Below, piece by piece: positions 18,249-24,082 of a stretch of 24,082 bases of DNA. The DNA is from Chara braunii. Lineage: Eukaryota; Streptophyta; Charophyceae; Charales; Characeae. Each line of letters begins with the position of its first letter. Position 1 is the stretch's first letter. The position numbers were made by a program, and so were the translations under genes. The stretch spans positions 1,080,410 through 1,104,491 of the forward strand of contig BFEA01000296.1 in NCBI GenBank assembly GCA_003427395.1, written 5' to 3'. The notes under the pieces were generated by a model that was not told the DNA's origin, ran no database searches, and worked only from the letters and a program-made list of their open reading frames with translations.

Positions 18249-20370
18249 TGCCTTTCAGACCAGGTACGGTCTGTGCGAGTTTGTGGTGAGGCCCTTCGGC
18301 CTTTGCAATGCGCCGGGTACATTCCAGCACACCATGAATAGGATCTTTCATGACTACTTGGGTAAGTTTATCGTCGTGTACCTCGACGACATTCTTATCT
18401 TCAATAGGACTGTCGAGGATCATGCCCAGCATGCAGGCAAAGTTCTTTCTCTCCTCCGACAACACAAGTATAAGATAAATTTAGAGAAATGTGAGTTTGG
18501 TCGCACTAAAATCTTCTACTTGGGTTATGAGGTATCCGCGGAGGTAATTAGGCCTGAAGATGCGAAGGTGGCTAGCATTAGAGATTGGCCACGACCCCAG
18601 TTTGCCACTGAGGTCAAATCTTTCTTGGGGATGTGTGGTTATTACCGCAATTTTGTACAAAACTACAGTACGATCGCATCTCCCTTGACTGATCTAACGC
18701 GCCTGGACACTCCATGGGAATGGACAGACGCATGTAAGGCTGCTTTCAAGAGATTGAAGCATGCCCTCACACATCATTAGGTTCTCATGGTCCCCGATCC
18801 TCAACGGCCATTCGTAGTGACCACTGACGCAAGCCAGTACGACATAAGCGCAATCTTGGCTCAGCAGGAAGGGAAAAAGTTAAGGCCAATCGAGTATATG
18901 AGCAAAAAAATGCCATCTTAGAAATTGGCGAAGTCCACCTATAAAAGGGAACTCTACGCCCTCTACAAGGCACTTGTCCACTGGAGGCACTATCTGTTGG
19001 GACGATTCTTCTATTTGAAGACTGACTATCTGACACTCAAGTGGATCAAGACACAAACCGTTCTCTCTTATGCACTCAAACGTTGGATTGAAGTCATAGA
19101 TTAGTATGACCTCAAGCTAGATTACGTGAAAGGAGAGTATAACACGGTTGCTGATGCATTGTCACGTAGGGCAGACTACTTGGGTGCGCTGATTACGGAG
19201 TTTGGCTTATCTGACGATGTCACTCGATCCTTGGTGGAGGCCTACAAGGAAGACCTTGTCACGATGGACATCATGCGCAAACTCGAGGCCCCGGACAAGG
19301 CCACATCTGATGAGTTTGTGATGGTGGATGGGTTGATCTTTCTTGAGAAGGCAGGATTTAAGAGGTTAGTGGTTCCATCTAGGGAGATTTTGCGTCGTTT
19401 ATTTTTTGGCGAGTGCCATGACGCAACAGGACATTTTGGCTACAAGAAGACTTCTGCTAATATACTACAACGCTTTTGTGGGCCTAACATGCTTGACGAT
19501 GTGAAGACTTACGTGCAGTCTTGCCAAGTCTGTCAGCGGGACAAGTCGTGGACTCAAGGCCCGCTTGGGTTATTGAAGCCCCTACCCATTCGTGCTGGTC
19601 CAGGACAGAGTATTTCCATGGATCTCATGGATACCCTCGTGACAAGCAAGAATGACAAAAGGCATATCTTCGTCGTAGTGGATAGGTTCACTAAGTACGC
19701 TAGACTAATCACCATGCCGGAGACTGCCAGGACTGAGCACGTCATCAAGTTGTTCATTGACAACTGGGTGCGCGACTTTGGACTGCCAAATACCATTGTT
19801 AGTGATAGAGATGTCCGGTTTACTAGTGACATGTGGAAGAAGGCCGCTGAACAGATGAGCAGCCAACTCGAGATGACTTTTGGGAATCATCCCGAAGCAA
19901 ATGGGCAGGCTGAACAGATGGACTGTGTGGTGCAGCATCTGCTGAGGCACTATATCAAGCCCAGCCAGGATGACTGGGATGAGAAGCTACCTCTCATCGC
20001 CAGTCTGTACAATAATGCTGTACATAGCACCACCGGCGTCAGTTGTAATCAGCTGCATCTGGGAGATGGAAGCGTAGATCTGCTCTAGGCTTCTTCCTGC
20101 TTGAAAACTGAACTGCTGCAACTCCTGGAACCATTGAATTTGGTGTCTAGTATGAGAAATTGTTGCAGCAGACTGTCGAACACATCAGGAAATCTCAGGA
20201 AGCCATGATTGTTTCTGAGAACAAGCATCGCAGACAGTCCACATTTCAGGTAGGGGAACGTGTCTAGGTCAAGGCTAGTGAGTTGGGACAGGAATTCGGC
20301 ATCTCTAGAAAACTAATGCCTCAGTATTTCGGCCCCTGGGAAGTCTTAGACATTGTGGGTAATTATTTTG

Positions 20371-20458
20371 TGCTCTCTGCTTGTACACGACTACCTGGAC
20401 ATCTGTGTGATTTCCCAACTTGGTTTTCTGTATATCGTTCCCACTCATATTCCTTGCA
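20371..20458 (+). repeat. LTR U5-end module, copy 3, fused to integrase
   Basis: TGCTCTCTGCTTGTAC to CCTTGCA matches the LTR end at 8285-8364 and is even closer to 6561-6647, since it retains the ACGACTAC word. It abuts integrase coding sequence (VLDIVGN) with no intervening integrase tail, PPT or U3/R, and it is followed by eight bases and poly(A). It may be what remains of the element 2 3' LTR after an internal deletion. Confidence 0.8.
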
Positions 20459-20463
20459 TTATC

Positions 20464-20466
<3 letters not shown>

Positions 20467-20500
<34 letters not shown>

Positions 20501-20511
20501 NAAAAAAAAAA
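20467..20511. repeat. Poly(A) tract with an internal N
   Basis: About 32 A residues, then CC, N (20501) and nine more A. The ambiguous base suggests the run length is not reliably assembled. Given the adjacent LTR fragment, it may be either a retroposition tail or a slippage tract. Confidence 0.85.
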
Positions 20512-20516
20512 CCTGA

Positions 20517-20632
20517 GTGGGGATCCGGGCCTCCCGGGTGACCGGCAGGGGCCCGGCGGAGGTCCCGGGCGGCCTGGCCGGGGATTGGGGTCCGGGCCGA
20601 GAGAGAGAGAGAGAGAGAGACAGAGACACGTG
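20517..20632. repeat. GC-rich block and (GA)n microsatellite
   Basis: A GGGCC/CCCGGG-rich segment (20523-20598) passes directly into about 11 GA repeats (20599-20620). No coding function was recognised. Confidence 0.8.
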
Positions 20633-20960
20633 TTCCAATCATATTTGCAGCGTATCTCATGCGCGGGGTGCCGCACGCACATGCACTCACGCACAAGTGA
20701 TGCGGTGCGTTAAAAAAATAGAAAAACAAAAATGTCCTAGTTGTGTCCAGCCTCTTTTCGGAAGGATCCCTACAGCATATTAGCTACGACCCGACATCAT
20801 GCAGAGATACACTTCAAACTTGTACTCGCTGAGGGTGGGCAGAGAATATATAGTCTGGATTCGAATTCAGGTCTGTGCATGTCGGTGATGGGTCACCATT
20901 TCTCTGTTTTCTCGCTTTTCTTTTCTTTTCTCGTTTTTCTTTTCTTAGTAATACGTGCAG
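20633..20960. other. Unassigned sequence
   Basis: No gene or known element was recognised. It contains an A-rich patch at 20712-20733 and a TTTTCTTTTC run at about 20917-20945. Confidence 0.4.
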
Positions 20961-21095
20961 TGGCCCTAAGGGCCTTTACTCACGAAATGCACAAAAGACA
21001 AAACATATGGTGGCGTATTATTCCACGTTCTGCAGAAGATTCATTCTAATTTTGCACATTTCGTGAGTAGTGCAGCCAAGCCCTAAGAGTCATGT
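20961..21095. repeat. Imperfect long inverted repeat
   Basis: The core arm TACTCACGAAATG (20977-20989) is perfectly complementary to 21057-21069. Similarity continues outward with gaps: CCCTAAGGGCC on the left against AGCCCTAAGAG on the right. The loop is about 67 bases. It has the size of a foldback or MITE-like element, or a hairpin-RNA precursor, but no target-site duplication or terminal motif identifies it. Confidence 0.65.
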
Positions 21096-21152
21096 GCAGA
21101 GACCAACAGGGCCTAGCTACATGAGCAACCCATAACTGCTGAAACACAGACC

Positions 21153-21285
21153 TTTTTTTTTCTTTTTTTTTTTGGGGAACAAGGCTCCAATCTATTCGTG
21201 GGGAGCAACACATGCTGGGACGGGCCCAGCGTCCCATATGGAAATTTACATAAAATTTTGAAATTTGAGATGCTGGGGCCATTAC
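21153..21285 (-). mobile_element. Second, diverged copy of the A-tailed retroposon
   Basis: On the minus strand this segment reads TATGGGACGCTGGGCCCGT, then CCAGCA, GAATAGAT, GGAGCCT and TTCCCC, followed by an A-rich tail (poly-T at 21153-21173 on this strand). The same order occurs in the RT insertion at about 18096-18157. Here the tail begins directly after the TTCCCC-like word, whereas the RT copy has ~55 more bases. No target-site duplication was found, so the 5' end is approximate. Confidence 0.75.
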
Positions 21286-21290
21286 CCGGC

Positions 21291-21776
21291 TTTTGGCTCA
21301 GAAAAAGTTGGAGCTACTTAGAAAATGACCAGGACAAACTTCAGAATATGAACTGAATTCAGAAAACCCCTCAGAAAACTCCCCAATCCATCCACTTTAC
21401 CTCACTCCGGCAAGACTTACTGCAGCAGAGCCACCATCTCCGTTGCTGCTATACCCTATTCCCATCCTACCAGCTAGCCCCCTCACTAGTAGGACGCGTG
21501 ATATCCCACCATCTCCCCACTGGCCTCGTTCTTTTTTGGCTAAAAAAGTTGGAGCTACTTAGAAAATGACTACAACAGGCTTCAAGAATATGCAGGATTC
21601 AAATCCAACTCAGAACCCCCCCCCCCTTCTATCCTCTATTCCTCACTCTGGCAAGACTTACTGCAGTAGAGCCACCATCTCTACTGCTGCTATACCCTAT
21701 TCCAATCCTACCAGCTAGCCCCCTCACTAGTAGGACGCATGATATCCCACGATCTCCTTCTCCCACTCTCCTTGTT
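21291..21776 (+). repeat. 241-bp tandem duplication
   Basis: GTTGGAGCTACTTAGAAAATG starts at 21307 and 21548. The shared sequence continues through CAAGACTTACTGCAG, AGAGCCACCATCTC, GCTGCTATACCCTATTCC and CTAGTAGGACGC. Copies differ by scattered substitutions and small indels, including a C-run expansion in copy 2. No open frame is conserved across both. Confidence 0.92.
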
Positions 21777-21889
21777 TCTTTTTAGAATAGACCGCCGGGG
21801 TCGTACAAGAATCGCCAAAAAATCTCGAGCTCCCTAACCATCCCTTCCAGAGTTCCTCAAAGATGTTTTACTCCCTGTTGAGCTCTTCC

Positions 21890-22600
21890 AGGCCTCACAC
21901 CCCCACTACCTGCTGGGTTACAGGGCAACACAACTCGCCCCAGCTCCGGCCAGCGTCGTCCCAATAGCAAACCTTGGTTGTTTTGTGAGATGCCCACCCC
22001 AAAGCATCCCCAGATCTCTCTACCAGGCCTCACGCTCCTGTGTCAACAGGTTACAGGGCAACACCCCAGCACCGGCCAGCATCGTTCTGGCATCGAACAG
22101 CTGCAGATCGCTGAGTATAACGACTTCAAAGTAGCCTGGGAACAGTTGATAGAGGCCCCAGACTCCTAAACATTCTCAAATCCCCCTAACGGCCACCGAG
22201 GATAGAATTCAGAAAAGGGGGGTCGAAGCTAGAAATTAATACCAACTATCCTAAAATCCATCCCCCTCTCAACAAGCGGACCGTCGGTCCCGGCTTTCAG
22301 TCCTCGTACCAGAACTCACCTGGTCTCGTACCCCCCTCTGCTAGGGTAACAGGGCACCTCAACCCACCCCAGTACCGACCAACCTAGTTCTGACGGACAG
22401 GAAGTGCCTTCCTCCCTCGACAATTCCTTTAGCGGCAAAACCCCTAAACAGGTTACAGGGTCCAAACCCCGGCGCCGACTACGTTGGACGATTTGTTTAC
22501 ACCTTCCACCCTCGATATAACTCCATAGGCCTCAAGCTCCCCCTGGGTCACAGAGCAAAGCTCCAGCACCGGCCTTTGTCGTCCCAGCATCGTCCTCCTA
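21890..22600 (+). repeat. Five-copy degenerate repeat (GGTTACAGGGCAA motif)
   Basis: A ~45-base motif, GGTTACAGGGCAA followed by CCCAGCACCGGCC and a CGTCGTCCCAGCATC-like end, recurs at 21915-21965, 22049-22095, 22344-22396, 22451-22490 and 22545-22592. Three copies are preceded by AGGCCTCA 18-25 bases upstream (21890, 22025, 22527). Spacing is irregular (134, 295, 107 and 94 bases), so this is a decayed repeat cluster rather than a simple array. No protein frame spans it. Confidence 0.75.
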
Positions 22601-24026
22601 ACCTACTCACCCTAACCAACATCTTCCGTCTGTTGAAAGTCCCCATTCTTTTTTCCATCCTCCCATTCTAGTTCCCCCCCCAGGCAAACTTTGAGGCAAT
22701 CATCAACAGAAAAAAGCACCCCCAGAAAATTAAGATGTACAGTTGTAGATCTTCCCATCGAAAATCAGGAACAAGATTAAGAATCTATGTGGAACGTGTT
22801 TTTGAGGTTTGAAATTTGAAGATGAGATCACAAAGTAATCAAGGAAGTTTAGGTCATGAATTTTGGCATCCAATTCAGAAGGTCAACCGCAGACACAATT
22901 TGATATATTTCGAAATTTCAAAAGGAGAAACAAAATAGGAAGTTGATTTTGATGTCCTTACGGACTTCCGACTCTGATTTCCAGAATCCTAGTTCAAGAA
23001 ATCGCTCAGAGTGTAAATCAGGAATTACCAAACATAAAAAGGGAAAATCACTAAGACAGTAATCAGGAGATTCTAAGCCGAAAACGAATCGGCAATGAAG
23101 ACAGTACATGAGAAAGTAAAAAAAAATCTGAATCAAGAATACGACATGTAAACTCAGAGATTGAAATTTTCGGAGATCAAAACTAGAAACTTACAATGCG
23201 AATCAAGGTAATCCAGTTTGGTGCCTACAACAGAAACCATTATACCTCGTATGATCGGCCGGAGGGTCTATCCAAAGAAAAGCAAGCTCATCCTGAAGAT
23301 ACAATCAACAAAGTGAACAAAATCGAAAATCGACCACAGAGGCCTCGCACTCCAGATGTCCTTGTGACGAAAACGCAGCTGCCGCCGATACCACTTTGCC
23401 CTTCTTCAAAAAATGCGGACTCGATGTCGCCTCCAATCCTCCTCCCACTCCATGTGAGGACGCGCTCCTCCCTTTCAGCCTGCATCAACCAACCATCCTC
23501 CCCGAAACTACGCAGGCAGAGAAGCAAAGGCAACCCATATGCCAAGAATCTCATGAAGACCCGCCCCCTTTCAAAGACAGTCTTCCCTTCAACCAGCGTG
23601 CTGGCCTGCAGCATCACTAGATGAAGCGTGAAGCCAGAGATGGCACCCCTGTGCTTTCAAAGGCAGGCCACACCAAGTCACGCCACGTCATCGCTACCCT
23701 CCCACTGTCAAGTCCCACGCACCACAACCCCCACCCGCCCACCGCGTCTCATGACTCTCCGTTGGCTCCCGCGTCGCGCCGCGTCCGCTCCGATGGTGCT
23801 CGAGGGGGGGCGCAGCGCTCCCGGTCGCGCTGCGCCCCCCCGTCGGTCTAATGTGCCTGATCTCATTCGAATGACTAAATTCGAATCTTGAGTATGTATT
23901 CGGCCAGCTCGTGTTCTCTTTCATATTCACTGCCTGCCTCGATTTTGGCGGGGGGGTCTGCGCTACATGTCTGCGAGGACCCTTCAGATAGCCTGCATGG
24001 GCCATCTGAGCCGTGTTAAGGGGATC

Positions 24027-24030
<4 letters not shown>
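22601..24030. other. Unassigned sequence, no gene recognised
   Basis: 22720-23200 is A-rich with irregular repeats of AATCAGGA-type words and could be intronic or UTR-like. Opposing open frames at 23196-23624 (plus) and 23288-23617 (minus) overlap, lack known domains and are not called. A host exon cannot be excluded. Confidence 0.4.
23804..23841. repeat. Perfect 15-bp GC hairpin
   Basis: GGGGGGGCGCAGCGC (23804-23818) is exactly complementary to GCGCTGCGCCCCCCC (23827-23841), separated by the 8-base loop TCCCGGTC. All but one base pair are G-C. It is not followed by a T run, and in a eukaryote it is not a terminator. It may be a foldback remnant or the abutting ends of two inverted GC-rich repeats. 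Confidence 0.9.

Positions 24031-24082
<52 letters not shown>
24031..24082. repeat. (CT)n microsatellite running off the window
   Basis: Twenty-six perfect CT repeats continue to the last base, so the true length is unknown. Confidence 0.98.

Larger units (their letters stand above)
16964..20362 (+). pseudogene. pol: Ty3/gypsy pol pseudogene (protease end, RT, RNase H, integrase), element 2
   Basis: It opens with the C-terminal half of protease (SDDLPFDILLGMLYLEVAKP, the conserved ILGxxxL). After a frameshift between 17150 and 17230, RT begins with FEEPTGVV and RIYRM. RT motifs are [14 protein letters not shown] and [11 protein letters not shown], then a retroposon insertion (17732-18235), then FVVRPFGLCNAPGTFQ and an intact YLDD (18379-18390). 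RNase H has TTDAS, YKRELYAL and KTDYLTL. Integrase has an HHCC zinc site (CHDATGHFG to CQVC) and D-35-E (SDRD to GQAE). Stops occur at 17481-17483, 18778-18780, 18919-18921, 19102-19104 and near 20086, with further stops and frame changes to 20362. The protein differs from element 1 throughout, so it is a separate subfamily. The chromodomain region is missing. Confidence 0.93.
8208..20458 (+). mobile_element. Composite Ty3/gypsy retrotransposon (element 2), nested and truncated
   Basis: In forward order the region shows LTR end, PBS, leader, gag, half a protease, a 4.8-kb interruption, the other half of protease, RT with a nested retroposon, RNase H, integrase lacking its C-terminus, and an LTR-end fragment. 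Collinearity supports one original element, but gag and pol could come from two related copies joined by recombination. The 3' region between integrase and the LTR end (integrase tail, PPT, U3, R) is absent. At least four frameshifts and more than six stop codons mark it as older or more decayed than element 1. Confidence 0.7.

Noticed and set aside
18199-18780. A gene starting in the lysine-rich stretch before RT
   Set aside because: The lysines are the translated A-tail of the retroposon that happens to be in frame with RT; the start is not real.
23196-23624. 142-residue plus-strand and 109-residue minus-strand open frames
   Set aside because: They overlap on opposite strands, lack recognisable domains and sit in repeat-derived DNA; a host exon cannot be excluded but is not supported.

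Overview
This is a repeat-dominated stretch of a eukaryotic nuclear genome. It shows microsatellites, decayed Ty3/gypsy LTR retrotransposons, an LTR followed by a primer-binding site of the plant initiator-Met tRNA type, A-tailed short retroposons, scattered single Ns, and no intact host gene. The style suggests the green lineage. My recognition of the element family points to a charophyte such as Chara, but that is inference and not proven by the sequence. I found no bacterial operon, rRNA, functional tRNA or CRISPR array.

Layout: 1-996 is unassigned and purine-rich. 997-4090 is the pol pseudogene of Ty3/gypsy element 1 (end of protease linker, RT, RNase H, integrase with a C-terminal tail), broken by two frameshifts and three premature stops and carrying a mutated RT catalytic box. 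4129-5125 is its probable 3' LTR. 5126-6560 is a block of other repeats (46-bp tandem repeat, TATA-bearing segment, compound AC/AG microsatellite). 6561-6647 is an LTR-end module. 6968-7260 is a tRNA-derived SINE-like element. 7261-8207 is unassigned, possibly upstream LTR sequence.

Element 2 begins with an LTR end (8208-8364) and a PBS (8368-8379). After a long leader come gag (9640-11710, with a duplicated zinc knuckle) and the first half of a protease (to about 12190). About 4.8 kb of unrelated sequence (12190-16960) then splits the protease; it includes a pyrimidine tract, a ~30.5-bp minisatellite and an ancient 132-bp triplicate. Pol resumes at 16964 and runs to about 20362. Within it, RT is interrupted by a 504-bp A-tailed retroposon flanked by perfect 13-bp target-site duplications. 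Integrase is cut short and fused to the last 88 bp of an LTR followed by poly(A).

20459-24082 holds GC-rich and GA repeats, a long inverted repeat, a second minus-strand relative of the retroposon, a 241-bp tandem duplication, a five-copy degenerate motif, a perfect 15-bp GC hairpin and a terminal CT microsatellite.

Both LTR elements are dead. The window is best read as a stratified record of nested insertion and tandem duplication. The most informative novelties are the small retroposon family and the minisatellite.
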